A DNA stretch of 32,924 nucleotides from CAZQRW01 sp964596115 (lineage in GTDB: Bacteria; Hydrothermota; UBA3072; B12-G15), in the NCBI GenBank assembly GCA_964596115.1, contig CAZQRW010000021.1, positions 1 through 32,924 of the forward strand, written 5' to 3'. Numbering within the stretch: the first letter of the stretch is position 1; every line of letters starts with the position of its first letter. Positions 1 to 7,756 of the stretch are shown piece after piece. A program made the translations under genes and the position numbers. The notes under the pieces were generated by a model, which searched no databases, was not told the DNA's origin, and saw nothing but the letters and a program-made list of their open reading frames with translations.

Positions 1-59
1 AAAAATAAGTCGCAAATGTGGTTATTATTTTATATTAACTGCATTAGATAACAAAAAGG

Positions 60-88
60 TTGATAATATCATTCATATCTATTATAAT
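60..88 (+). promoter_or_regulatory. sigma-70-type promoter, probably leaderless
   Basis: TTGATA (60-65), a 17-bp spacer and a perfect TATAAT (83-88) lie directly before the fusion gene. Only six A residues separate the -10 box from the ATG at 95, so transcription should begin at or next to the start codon. There is no Shine-Dalgarno sequence. The same -10/6 nt/start geometry recurs at three other genes in the window. Confidence 0.75.
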
Positions 89-94
89 AAAAAA

Positions 95-1654
95 ATGAAA
101 AGAAGAAATTTAATTCCCATCTATCTTGTCGTCAGCTTCGTTTTTTATTGGGTTGTTATCCCCGTTACTCTTCTATGTATTTCACTTTTTCTTAATGATA
201 AAATGAATATATTTTGGCATTTTAGTCCCTGGAGGATATTCTCTGGCGTTTTACTTGTAATAATTTCTCTTTATTTAGCCGTCTGGGCAACAAGTGCGCT
301 TTGGTATACTGGAAGAGGATTGCCTATTTCCTCTTTTCCGCCAAAGAGATTGGTGGCCTCCGGTCCCTATTCTTATACGAGGCATCCTTTGTATCTGGCA
401 TTTATATTATATACATTCGGAATCGGTTTGATTTTTTCTCCATCGATGGTTTTTATAGTTAATCCCATATTTATTCTTCTATTAATCCTACATATCTTGA
501 AGGAAGAAAGACTCCTGTTAAAAAAATTTGGGGAGGATTATTTGTATTATAGGAAGAATGTGCCTGGATTATGGAAATTTAAAAAGCGCACAGAAGCACC
601 CTATGTTCCAAATCCCTTTATTATATCTCTCTATCTCATCCTATCGTGTATCTTCAAGAAAATTTTCAACCTCCAGCCTGCTCCTAAATTTAATAGGGAT
701 ATGGGACCATATATTATAGCATCCAATCATCAATGTTACCTTGATCCGCTTTTTCTTGTTGCAGCCCTGGGTCTTCCTATAAGGTTTTTAACGACTGGTA
801 AAATGTTTAATAAGCGTATCTCAAAGAGATTTTTCCTTTCCCTGGGTACTATACCTGTTTATAGATGCAAATCTAAAGCCCCCCATATTTTATTGACAAA
901 AAAGGCACTTAAAAGTGGCGATATTGTTGGCATTTTCCCAGAGGCAAGTAGAAGTTGGGATGGAAACTTTGTTGGTATTGACAGGAGGGTATTGAGACTC
1001 ATAAGAATATTAGATTATCCTATATTAGTAGTTAGAATAGACGGAAGTTACAATGTTCTTCCTCGGTGGTCAAAGGTTTACCATAGAGCGAATGTGAGTG
1101 TAAAAATAATGGGTTGGATTGAAGAACCAAGAAAACTGACCGAGAGAGAACTAAAGGAAAAAATTATTAATGGTATTTCGAATGCAAAAAGGAGTAAGGC
1201 AAGGTGGGGACGAATGAATAAATATATAGAAACACTTATTTGGCGATGCCCGGAATGCAGCAGTGAAAAAAGTATAGTAAGAAAGGGAACTAAGTCTTTC
1301 TATTGTAAATATTGTGGTAAAGAATGGAATATTGATGATGAGATGATTGTTGTTTCTAAGGAGTATAGGAAATTAAAGGACTCTTTCTTTAGGAATGGAG
1401 TGAACCTGCCTGTAAAGATAAATGAGGAAGTAACACTTGAGGAAGGATATGTAAAAGTAGGAGGAGAGATGATATCTATTGAAGATATAAAATCTATTAG
1501 TATAGACGGAACAGACGAAATGTTGATTGCATTAAAAAATGATAATTGCAAGAAGATAAAGACACCAGATGCATTACGGTTAAAGATGTATATTGAACTC
1601 TTGAAAGGAGTAGAAGCTGATGATAACACTGATTTTGATCCATTCTGGTTTTAA
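95..1654 (+). CDS. ICMT/PEMT-like methyltransferase - PlsC-type acyltransferase - zinc-ribbon fusion
   Basis: This 519-residue membrane-associated fusion has three parts. Residues 1-165 have several membrane segments and the signature of isoprenylcysteine/phospholipid methyltransferases (GPYSYTRHPLYL, then an E...FG..Y..Y...VP segment). Residues 195-345 are a 1-acyl-glycerol-3-phosphate acyltransferase-like domain with the catalytic H-x4-D (H212, D217) and an FPEASR motif at 281-286. Residues 385-407 form a four-cysteine zinc ribbon (CPEC, CKYC), followed by a beta-rich tail of about 110 residues I do not recognise. A role in lipid modification or membrane phospholipid synthesis is likely, but substrates cannot be read from sequence. 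It is monocistronic and converges on nth. The start is fixed by the promoter immediately upstream; the gene has no Shine-Dalgarno. Confidence 0.8.
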   Translation: MKRRNLIPIYLVVSFVFYWVVIPVTLLCISLFLNDKMNIFWHFSPWRIFSGVLLVIISLYLAVWATSALWYTGRGLPISSFPPKRLVASGPYSYTRHPLYLAFILYTFGIGLIFSPSMVFIVNPIFILLLILHILKEERLLLKKFGEDYLYYRKNVPGLWKFKKRTEAPYVPNPFIISLYLILSCIFKKIFNLQPAPKFNRDMGPYIIASNHQCYLDPLFLVAALGLPIRFLTTGKMFNKRISKRFFLSLGTIPVYRCKSKAPHILLTKKALKSGDIVGIFPEASRSWDGNFVGIDRRVLRLIRILDYPILVVRIDGSYNVLPRWSKVYHRANVSVKIMGWIEEPRKLTERELKEKIINGISNAKRSKARWGRMNKYIETLIWRCPECSSEKSIVRKGTKSFYCKYCGKEWNIDDEMIVVSKEYRKLKDSFFRNGVNLPVKINEEVTLEEGYVKVGGEMISIEDIKSISIDGTDEMLIALKNDNCKKIKTPDALRLKMYIELLKGVEADDNTDFDPFWF

Positions 1655-1804
1655 TCAATGTGAACATATTAGATCTTTTATCTATATTAAAGACTGGAAT
1701 AGAGAAGGAGTTAACAAAAGATATCAACGAATTGATATTAATGGGCTTGCTTGAGAGATAAAAATAACAGGAAGAAGTAAGGAGGATTGAAGAGAAAAAA
1801 TAGC

Positions 1805-2461
1805 CTATCTATGGTTTTTAACCCCAACCCTTTCGCAGTATTTGTAAACAGGGCAGTGGGAACATTTTGGGCTAATAGGGGTGCAAACATTTTGCCCCCA
1901 GGTTACAAGAATGTCGTTGTACTCCTTCCACCATTTCCTGGGTAGTTTTTTTCTTAATTCTATTTCAGTTCTCTCCGGCGTTTTTGTTTTTACGTAACCG
2001 AATCTGTTAGAAATCCTATGGACGTGTGTATCCACACATATACCCATTTTGTCAAAACCGAGTGTAATAACAAGGTTTGCAGTTTTTCTTCCTACGCCAG
2101 GAAGCGATAGAAGTTCTTCGATGTTGTCAGGTACCTTTCCATCAAATCTATCTATGAGTGCCTTAGATATTTTTTTTATGTTTTTTGCCTTCGTTCTGTA
2201 AAACCCTACGGGAAAAATAAGTTGTTGGATTTCTCTCTCACTAAGATTCAAAACGTCTTCAGGTTTTTTTGCCCTTTCAAAGAGTTTTTTTGATGCCTCC
2301 CTGGTTACTGCATCCTTTGTTCTAAGGCTCAGGACAGTTGAAATGAGGATTTTGAAGGGGTCTCTGGTCTGCTCGGCTACCTCAGTTACTATAGGGTACT
2401 TGTGTTTTTTATACTCCTTTTTTAATATCTTTAAGACCTTAACAATCGTTTCCGTATTCAT
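1805..2461 (-). CDS. nth: Endonuclease III (DNA glycosylase/AP lyase)
   Basis: Base-excision repair enzyme that removes oxidised pyrimidines and cleaves the abasic site. The 218-residue length is normal for the family. The helix-hairpin-helix LPGVGRKTAN (about 120-129) carries the catalytic lysine K126, and the catalytic aspartate is D144 in CVDTHVHR. Four cysteines C193, C200, C203 and C209 give the C-x6-C-x2-C-x5-C pattern of the [4Fe-4S] cluster. All expected residues are present, so the enzyme should be active. It is transcribed alone, convergent with the upstream fusion gene, from a promoter that places the -10 box six bases before the ATG. No Shine-Dalgarno is present. Confidence 0.96.
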   Translation of the reverse strand: MNTETIVKVLKILKKEYKKHKYPIVTEVAEQTRDPFKILISTVLSLRTKDAVTREASKKLFERAKKPEDVLNLSEREIQQLIFPVGFYRTKAKNIKKISKALIDRFDGKVPDNIEELLSLPGVGRKTANLVITLGFDKMGICVDTHVHRISNRFGYVKTKTPERTEIELRKKLPRKWWKEYNDILVTWGQNVCTPISPKCSHCPVYKYCERVGVKNHR

Positions 2462-2467
2462 TCTTTA

Positions 2468-2495
2468 ATAGTATAATTTTTTAAGAATTAATCAA
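2468..2495 (-). promoter_or_regulatory. candidate leaderless promoter of nth
   Basis: On the minus strand TTGATT (2495-2490), a 16-bp spacer and TACTAT (2473-2468) are followed by six bases and the nth ATG. The -10 is weak (4 of 6), and an overlapping TATACT is an alternative. The -35 sequence and spacing match those of the PHP-gene promoter, which supports the call. Confidence 0.5.
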
Positions 2496-2674
2496 TCCAT
2501 TGTTCTTAAATTGTGGCTATTATTTTGAAATACGAATATGATTTAGGTTGGTTTTGTATCCCCTCAGGCATCAAAGTCTCATCGTTAATGCCTCTCGCCT
2601 TCTGCTGTATCCTATATCCTATTTTCTATGCCCTGTTCTTTTACGTTGTTTGTCACTCTTTACTTTGTCTTACC

Positions 2675-3229
2675 TTATATAGGGGAGAATGGTAATTTTA
2701 TAGTGATTCTATCATATGAGATTTCCATATTTCCAGAATGCCTTTTAATTATTTTATCAGATACGGCAAGGTCTACATAAGGATTTTGGAATGAAAGATC
2801 ATCAACTCTTTCTAAGATGTCTTTTTTTACAGTTATGTTTTCAAAGGATAATACAACGGATTTATCAACATTGTATACTCTTACATTTTCGATGTCTGGG
2901 AATATTTTTTTTAATGTATTAAATACAAAATCAATTTTTTCTTCATCACAGGGAACTATCACATTATTACCTTCAATATTTTTGAAATACTTCTTTAATA
3001 ATTTATTGAGATTAACCTCTTTAAAATTTAGCTCTCTCACCTTTAGTATATCCTTGATCATATTATGTATGTTTTCTATATGGTTCTGAACAGAAAAGAC
3101 TGCCTTTCGAAACATTTCATCGTCAATTAGATCTTTCATAAGGACAAGCGGCTGCTCTGCCCCCCTTATATTATGAGAAATAACCCCAATAATCTCTGCT
3201 ACCCTATAGATAGGAATCTCTTTTTCCAC
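2675..3229 (-). CDS. Degenerate histidine-kinase-like protein
   Basis: This 184-residue soluble protein has the outline of a minimal histidine kinase. An N-terminal helix pair contains a DHp-like segment (VISHNIRG, residues 17-24, with a candidate phospho-acceptor histidine). A C-terminal segment, LAVSDKIIKRHSG followed by a final beta strand ITIKLPF, resembles the end of a HATPase_c domain. The N box and the G1/G2 nucleotide-binding loops are not recognisable, so it probably does not bind ATP in the usual way. It could be a phosphotransfer (Spo0B/ChpT-like) or kinase-docking protein. The start is GTG with AAGGAGG four bases upstream. The best sigma-54-type promoter of the window lies about 50 bp upstream, which suggests shared control with the sigma-54 regulator at 12.4 kb. 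Confidence 0.55.
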   Translation of the reverse strand: MEKEIPIYRVAEIIGVISHNIRGAEQPLVLMKDLIDDEMFRKAVFSVQNHIENIHNMIKDILKVRELNFKEVNLNKLLKKYFKNIEGNNVIVPCDEEKIDFVFNTLKKIFPDIENVRVYNVDKSVVLSFENITVKKDILERVDDLSFQNPYVDLAVSDKIIKRHSGNMEISYDRITIKLPFSPI

Positions 3230-3282
3230 ATTTCCTCCTTTTTGATTTTATAGTTCTTATAATTCTATACATAATCTTATTT

Positions 3283-3300
3283 GTGCAATTTTTGTTCCAA
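3283..3300 (-). promoter_or_regulatory. sigma-54-type promoter (-24/-12)
   Basis: The minus strand reads TTGGAACAAAAATTGCA, which matches the sigma-54 consensus TTGGCACRNNNNTTGCA at all fixed positions but one. GG (3298-3297) and GC (3286-3285) are separated by exactly 10 bp. The predicted start near 3273 leaves a leader of about 44 nt containing an AAGGAGG ribosome site for the histidine-kinase-like gene. A near-identical element occurs at 18537. Confidence 0.7.
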
Positions 3301-3341
3301 TCTTAATATATTGAAAATTAAAAAAGTAATATAAACAAACG

Positions 3342-3357
3342 GTATAAAATTTTATAC
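3342..3357. repeat. perfect 16-bp palindrome GTATAAAATTTTATAC
   Basis: A perfect palindrome lies about 45 bp upstream of the sigma-54-type promoter and just past the 3' end of the PHP gene. Its position would suit an activator site, but it does not share the TGTGAC core seen upstream of the other sigma-54-type promoter, and AT-rich palindromes arise easily by chance. Confidence 0.4.
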
Positions 3358-3362
3358 TATAG

Positions 3363-4046
3363 TTAAGATTGCTTTACAAAGTGAAAACTTTTATAAATTT
3401 TTATAAATGTAGAGAAGATATGTACATAATCAGGGTTTTTCCTTCCAGTAATCCTTCCCTGACAAAGACTCTGCTTGAAGGTATCTATCGAGTCAAACGG
3501 GGGCATTGTAACAAATGTTGAACCTATCTCTAACGATGTGTGGGAGTCACTGCCTGCTGATATCAGTTTTTTGGTTTTTTTTGCGAAATTCAATGCCCTT
3601 TTATTATCATCCAGATAATGTGTCCTTCCGTTAAAAACCTCAATAATATCGACATAAGGGAGAACCCTTAGTAGCGCACTCATTTTCAATTTGCTTTTTC
3701 TCAGCCTGTCGAAGGGATGAGGTATTGCTACAAGTGCACCCTGTTTTTTAATTTTCGCTACTGTTTCCTCCGGAGAGAGCCCCTGAGGTACCTTTTTATT
3801 GAGGAAATAACCAATGATTTCTCCTTCGCTCGTTTTGATCTCCTCACCAACGATCACGCGAATATTGTAATTTTTTGAATATAACTTCACTCTATACGCC
3901 CCTTCAATTTCATTATGGTCAGTAATGGCGAGGCAATTTATACCTCTCTTCACTGCAGTTTTCAGAATCAGGTTAGGTTCCATCAAGGAATCTTTTGAAA
4001 ACTGGGTGTGTATATGTAAATCACAATGCCAATATCTCTCGTTCAT
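3363..4046 (-). CDS. PHP-domain metal-dependent phosphoesterase
   Basis: A 227-residue single-domain protein of the PHP (polymerase and histidinol phosphatase) family. It has the N-terminal CDLHIHTQFS motif (H11, H13), the AITDHNE motif at about 40, a PHPFD motif near 115 and GSDSHTS near 172, which together supply the trinuclear metal site. PHP proteins of this size are phosphoesterases, often acting on nucleotides or sugar phosphates; the substrate is not evident here. The gene has its own promoter and lacks a Shine-Dalgarno. It lies 57 bp downstream of the small conserved gene on the same strand. Confidence 0.88.
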   Translation of the reverse strand: MNERYWHCDLHIHTQFSKDSLMEPNLILKTAVKRGINCLAITDHNEIEGAYRVKLYSKNYNIRVIVGEEIKTSEGEIIGYFLNKKVPQGLSPEETVAKIKKQGALVAIPHPFDRLRKSKLKMSALLRVLPYVDIIEVFNGRTHYLDDNKRALNFAKKTKKLISAGSDSHTSLEIGSTFVTMPPFDSIDTFKQSLCQGRITGRKNPDYVHIFSTFIKIYKSFHFVKQS

Positions 4047-4052
4047 AGATGA

Positions 4053-4080
4053 ATTATATCTATTTATTGAGTATAATCAA
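4053..4080 (-). promoter_or_regulatory. sigma-70-type promoter of the PHP gene, probably leaderless
   Basis: TTGATT (4080-4075), a 16-bp spacer and a perfect TATAAT (4058-4053) precede the ATG at 4046 by six bases (TCATCT). The distance makes a leaderless transcript likely, and no ribosome-binding site is present. Confidence 0.7.
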
Positions 4081-4103
4081 GTATGTATCTCATTTATGAA
4101 TGG

Positions 4104-4385
4104 TTATCCAGGTATCCAGATCTGTTTTGAATTTATCAACTCACAACCACCTGGTAGGTGTAGTGGGTTTGCAGATCTTGTAAAAAATGCTAATCCCTTG
4201 TAGCCAGTTAGATAATCATATGCCTTATTTAAGAATCCCCCTTTTGCAGTCACAACGAGGGGATTCTCTGATTTTGATATAATTACCATAAAATCCTCTG
4301 GAGCAACCCTCACAATTGTTCCTGACGCCTTTATTGCCTGGGCAATGGCAGCTACTATAGCAGCGGTTGCACCTCCATTACTCAT
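4104..4385 (-). CDS. Small conserved hypothetical protein
   Basis: A 93-residue protein I cannot assign to a named family. It starts with an alanine-rich helix (ATAAIVAAIAQAIKASG, about 5-21), followed by alternating beta segments (IVRVAPEDFMVII; PLVVTAKGG; YKGLAFFTR) and ends in KQIWIPG. There is no signal peptide or cysteine cluster, so it is probably cytoplasmic. The start at 4385 is preferred over an upstream in-frame Met because AAGGAGGTGATA sits ideally before it, one of the best ribosome sites in the window, which suggests high expression. It follows lptG by 69 bp. Confidence 0.6.
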   Translation of the reverse strand: MSNGGATAAIVAAIAQAIKASGTIVRVAPEDFMVIISKSENPLVVTAKGGFLNKAYDYLTGYKGLAFFTRSANPLHLPGGCELINSKQIWIPG

Positions 4386-4454
4386 ATTATCACCTCCTTT
4401 TATATTACTCACAACAAATGGTTAAATTCAAAATTGTCGTTACCATCATGGTGT

Positions 4455-5531
4455 TTAATCCCTTCTTGAAAGCATAAAATAGAGCCCAACGAACAGAAAA
4501 ATTGCATCTGGTATTATAGCAGCAAGATGAGGAAATATAATTTCTTTCTGTCCAATCACCCTGAAGAACTGCACAATCCCCCAGAAGAAAAAGGATAAGA
4601 AAAGTCCCCAACCAAGGCCAAAGGCAAGTCCCCTCCTCTTAACTTCAAGTGCAAGTGGACAGCCATACAAAACGAGTATAAAGCATATCATAGGGTAAGA
4701 AAATCTCAGGTACAACTCGAGTTTTTCCCTGCCCGTTTTGTTTCCACTTCTTACCAACCTATTTATATACCTGATAAGTTGTAGGCTCCCCATAAATTGT
4801 GGCTTTCCTCTCATTCTCGCTATTTCTTGAGGTTTTTCCTTTAGTTCCTTAAAAGGCATAGCCCTCTTCTTAAGAAAATGCTCTTTCCCCGTTGAAAAAT
4901 CTCTCAAGAAAACATTATTTAATATCCATACTGAGTCATTGTACACAGCCCATTTTGCATATATCCTCTTATCTATTTTCCCATTTTTGAGATACACAAG
5001 ATCAATATCTTTCATCCTGTTATTGCTAAGATTCTTTGCATACAGATACCAACCACTGCCTGTAAGAATATGTACATTCCTCTGGTAAACCATCCTTCCT
5101 GATTTTATCTTTAGTATTTCCTCTCTCCACCATTCATTTCTCTCTTTCAGAGAATAGGGTAAAACTGTGGAATTAAATGCCATCATAGTTAGTGAAAGTA
5201 AAAACGTGTATAAAAATACAGGTTTATATATTCCCCAGGAGGACACACCAATTCCTCTCATAGCAAGGATTTCGTTATTCTTAGTCATTCTTCCAAGCGA
5301 AAAATATACGCCAAGAAGAAAACCAAGAGGGATAGTAAGGCTCAGTACATAGGGTATATGATAAATATAATATACGATCAATTTGATTGATGAAACCTTT
5401 CTGTCAATGTAGTATCCAATGCGCTCAAAAAAGTCTGTTATAAGATAAATAAACACGATTCCACTCAGGGATAGAATGAGCGTCTTGAAAAAATCTTTCA
5501 GTATATATCTTTCAAAAATTTTATTTCCCAT
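4455..5531 (-). CDS. lptG: LptG-like permease of the LPS export ABC transporter
   Basis: Inner-membrane subunit of the LptB2FG complex that extracts lipopolysaccharide and feeds the LptC-A-D bridge. It shows the YjgP/YjgQ layout: N-terminal FERYILKDFFKT, three membrane segments before residue 125 with SLTIPLGFLLGVYFSLGRMTK between the second and third, a periplasmic beta-jellyroll-like domain (about 130-260), and three C-terminal membrane segments. The chosen start (MGNKIFERY) overlaps the lptF stop by 11 nt. A Met 11 codons upstream is less likely because it lies deeper in lptF and the family begins near FERY. It ends the long map-to-lptG operon. Confidence 0.85.
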   Translation of the reverse strand: MGNKIFERYILKDFFKTLILSLSGIVFIYLITDFFERIGYYIDRKVSSIKLIVYYIYHIPYVLSLTIPLGFLLGVYFSLGRMTKNNEILAMRGIGVSSWGIYKPVFLYTFLLSLTMMAFNSTVLPYSLKERNEWWREEILKIKSGRMVYQRNVHILTGSGWYLYAKNLSNNRMKDIDLVYLKNGKIDKRIYAKWAVYNDSVWILNNVFLRDFSTGKEHFLKKRAMPFKELKEKPQEIARMRGKPQFMGSLQLIRYINRLVRSGNKTGREKLELYLRFSYPMICFILVLYGCPLALEVKRRGLAFGLGWGLFLSFFFWGIVQFFRVIGQKEIIFPHLAAIIPDAIFLFVGLYFMLSRRD

Positions 5532-6642
5532 ATATCGCTTTCCTGATAATAACAATCCCTGCAATGAGAAGAAGAATATTTGGAATCCAGATCGACAGAC
5601 CAGGATGTAAAATACCCCTATCCGCTATCTCTTCCCCTCCTACAAGGAATATATAATAAATAATGAAGAGAAAAAAACTTATGGTAACACCTGCACCAAT
5701 ACCACCCCTTTTTATGCCTATTCCTAACGGTGCTCCCACGAATACGAAAAGAATTGCCGCAAATGGTATTGAGAATTTTTTATTCACCTCTACAAGAAAT
5801 CTGTATCTTATCCTTTTATCCTTGAAAACTTTTGCTTTTTGGAGGAGATTACGAATATTCATTTCCCTCTCCGTTCTGGAAACCCTTCCCCTCTTCGACT
5901 CTGGTATGGGAATCTTTAGTGAATACTTCTGAAAGGTAAGCACCCTATACTTCAGTGGATCTTGCGCAGAAAATTCGTGGATCTCTCCATTCTCCATATA
6001 AAATAGGAGGGTGTCGTTAAAAGTAGAAAGCGTTGCTCTTTCTGCCTCAATAATTCTTTTGGGCTGGTTTTTTAATTCTTCCGTAAGTTGTACCCCAAGA
6101 AGGAGTGACCTGGATTGGTCTATCTTCTCAGCCCACAAGGTGTAGCCACTGTATATGTTATTAAATATTCTCTCATGTAGGTTAAGGGTAGGCCTAATCT
6201 TTGAAATCTCGACGAATAACTTTTTTAATTTATAGTTTGATTGGGGTAAAACCGTATTATTAAATAGCACCAGGGAAAGGAAAATAATCACTGAAAAGAT
6301 AAGCGGGTAAAACGTAATTCTCATTGGGTTTATGCCAAAAGACCTCAGAGCTACTATCTCTGAATCTCCACTCATCCTCCCAAAGGCAGAAATCATTGCC
6401 ACGAGAATCGCCATAGGGATTGTAAGAGAAACAATAAAGGGGAGAGAATAACCAAGGACACCCATAACCTTTATAAATCCAATCTTTTTGCCTATGAGGA
6501 AGTCAAATAGTTGAAAGATGTTGTCCATTAATAGGATGAACGTAAAGATAAAGAATCCTGCAAAAAATGGGAGAATTGTCTCCTTTAATATGTATCTATC
6601 AAAAATCCTACATTCTGGTATATGGGGTAAAGAGTTTCGCAT
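5521..6642 (-). CDS. lptF: LptF-like permease of the LPS export ABC transporter
   Basis: Partner of the adjacent LptG in the LPS-extracting ABC transporter. It has the family N terminus (FDRYILKETILPFF), paired membrane helices with SLTIPMAILVAMISAFGRMSGDSE, a periplasmic domain of about 150 residues and three C-terminal helices. Assigning F to this copy and G to the next follows the usual gene order and is not proven by residues. Several Met codons cluster at the start (6657, 6648, 6642). I chose 6642 because AGGA sits five bases before it. The gene overlaps the dGTPase gene end by 35 nt, so the two are translationally linked. Confidence 0.85.
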   Translation of the reverse strand: MRNSLPHIPECRIFDRYILKETILPFFAGFFIFTFILLMDNIFQLFDFLIGKKIGFIKVMGVLGYSLPFIVSLTIPMAILVAMISAFGRMSGDSEIVALRSFGINPMRITFYPLIFSVIIFLSLVLFNNTVLPQSNYKLKKLFVEISKIRPTLNLHERIFNNIYSGYTLWAEKIDQSRSLLLGVQLTEELKNQPKRIIEAERATLSTFNDTLLFYMENGEIHEFSAQDPLKYRVLTFQKYSLKIPIPESKRGRVSRTEREMNIRNLLQKAKVFKDKRIRYRFLVEVNKKFSIPFAAILFVFVGAPLGIGIKRGGIGAGVTISFFLFIIYYIFLVGGEEIADRGILHPGLSIWIPNILLLIAGIVIIRKAIYGK

Positions 6643-7756
6643 ATTCATCCTGAGCATAACGGTCTGTCATACCTGCTATATAATCACAGACTACCCTCTC
6701 AGGTGGATACTTGTCAAGCATTTTATAAAACTGAGGTGGCAGTTGTCTTAGGTCTGAGAGATAAACCTTAAATAATAGTGATATATATCTTTTTGCCTTC
6801 TCCTGCATTTTGATTACCCTGTAATGTGTGTAGAGATTGCCATAAAGAAATTCTTTTAGAACCTTATGTTTTTTTTTCATTTCCGGACTAAAATCAATAA
6901 TAAGTGGAGCTTCTCTGACATCTTTAACACTTTCTATTTTCGATTTTTCAATCATTTTCTTTGAATGTTTTATCACATCGAATATAAGCAAACCAATTAA
7001 ATCTCTTAATACCTGATAAACCCTCATTTTTTTGTTATTTATAGATGAGGTTTTTTCGTAGAGCCTTTTATAAAGAGGAACAGAATCTACTATCTGCTCA
7101 AGATTAATGAGACCTGATTTGAGACCATCATCTATATCGTGGGAATTATATGCTATCTCATCAGCAACATTCACTATCTGTGCCTCAAGGGTAGCATTTT
7201 TACCAGGGTTAAATTCCTCTGGTATAACAGGGTTATCGTAACTTGTTTTATGTTTTATGATACCTTCCCTTGTTTCATAACAAAGATTTAAACCTGGGAA
7301 TTCAGGATATCTGTGTTCAAGCAGGTCAACTACCCTTAGGCCCTGTGTATTATGTTCAAAACCCCCCTTATCTTTCATAAACTCGTGGAGGATCCTTTCC
7401 CCTGCATGCCCAAATGGCGTATGGCCTATATCATGTGCGAGGCTTATTGCCTCTGTGAGTGTCTCATTCAGCCTTAGTGCAACCGCAATTGTCCTGGCGA
7501 TCTGGGCAACCTCAATAGTGTGGGTCAACCTTGTTCTGTAGTAATCACCTTCATGATTAACAAACACCTGGGTTTTGTACTCTAACCTTCTGAAGGCTGC
7601 AGAATGGATAATTCTATCCCTGTCTCGTTGAAATTCTGTTCTGAATTTTGGAGGAGGTTCTTTGTATTTTCTTCCCTTTGTGTCACCACTTTTCATTGCA
7701 TATGGCTCAAGATTGTTATACTCTGCCTCGATTAATTTCTTTCTGTATTCACTCAT
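6608..7756 (-). CDS. dgt: dGTP triphosphohydrolase-like HD-domain protein
   Basis: HD-superfamily enzyme that splits dGTP (or other dNTPs) to the deoxynucleoside and triphosphate. Its 382 residues fit the dGTPase-like family. The metal site is visible as H79 (TRLTHT), H108-D109 (SLAHDIGHTPFGHAGE) and a later aspartate in DEIAYNSHDIDDG. The N-terminal RDRDRIIHSAAFRRLEYKTQVF block is diagnostic. It overlaps pduL by 4 nt (ATGA) and is preceded by GAGG, so it belongs to the microcompartment operon. Deoxyguanosine breakdown through deoxyribose-5-phosphate aldolase yields acetaldehyde, a possible feed for the adjacent aldehyde dehydrogenase. That link is inference, because no aldolase is in the window. 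Confidence 0.9.
   Translation of the reverse strand: MSEYRKKLIEAEYNNLEPYAMKSGDTKGRKYKEPPPKFRTEFQRDRDRIIHSAAFRRLEYKTQVFVNHEGDYYRTRLTHTIEVAQIARTIAVALRLNETLTEAISLAHDIGHTPFGHAGERILHEFMKDKGGFEHNTQGLRVVDLLEHRYPEFPGLNLCYETREGIIKHKTSYDNPVIPEEFNPGKNATLEAQIVNVADEIAYNSHDIDDGLKSGLINLEQIVDSVPLYKRLYEKTSSINNKKMRVYQVLRDLIGLLIFDVIKHSKKMIEKSKIESVKDVREAPLIIDFSPEMKKKHKVLKEFLYGNLYTHYRVIKMQEKAKRYISLLFKVYLSDLRQLPPQFYKMLDKYPPERVVCDYIAGMTDRYAQDEYAKLFTPYTRM

Noticed and set aside
1660..1761. 33-aa GTG frame after the fusion gene
   Set aside because: It has no ribosome site and no similarity I can see, and it is short enough to occur by chance.
2513..2695. 60-codon plus-strand frame between nth and the kinase-like gene
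   Set aside because: It lies in a pyrimidine-rich tract and overlaps the end of a real minus-strand gene. It has no ribosome site and no recognisable protein features.
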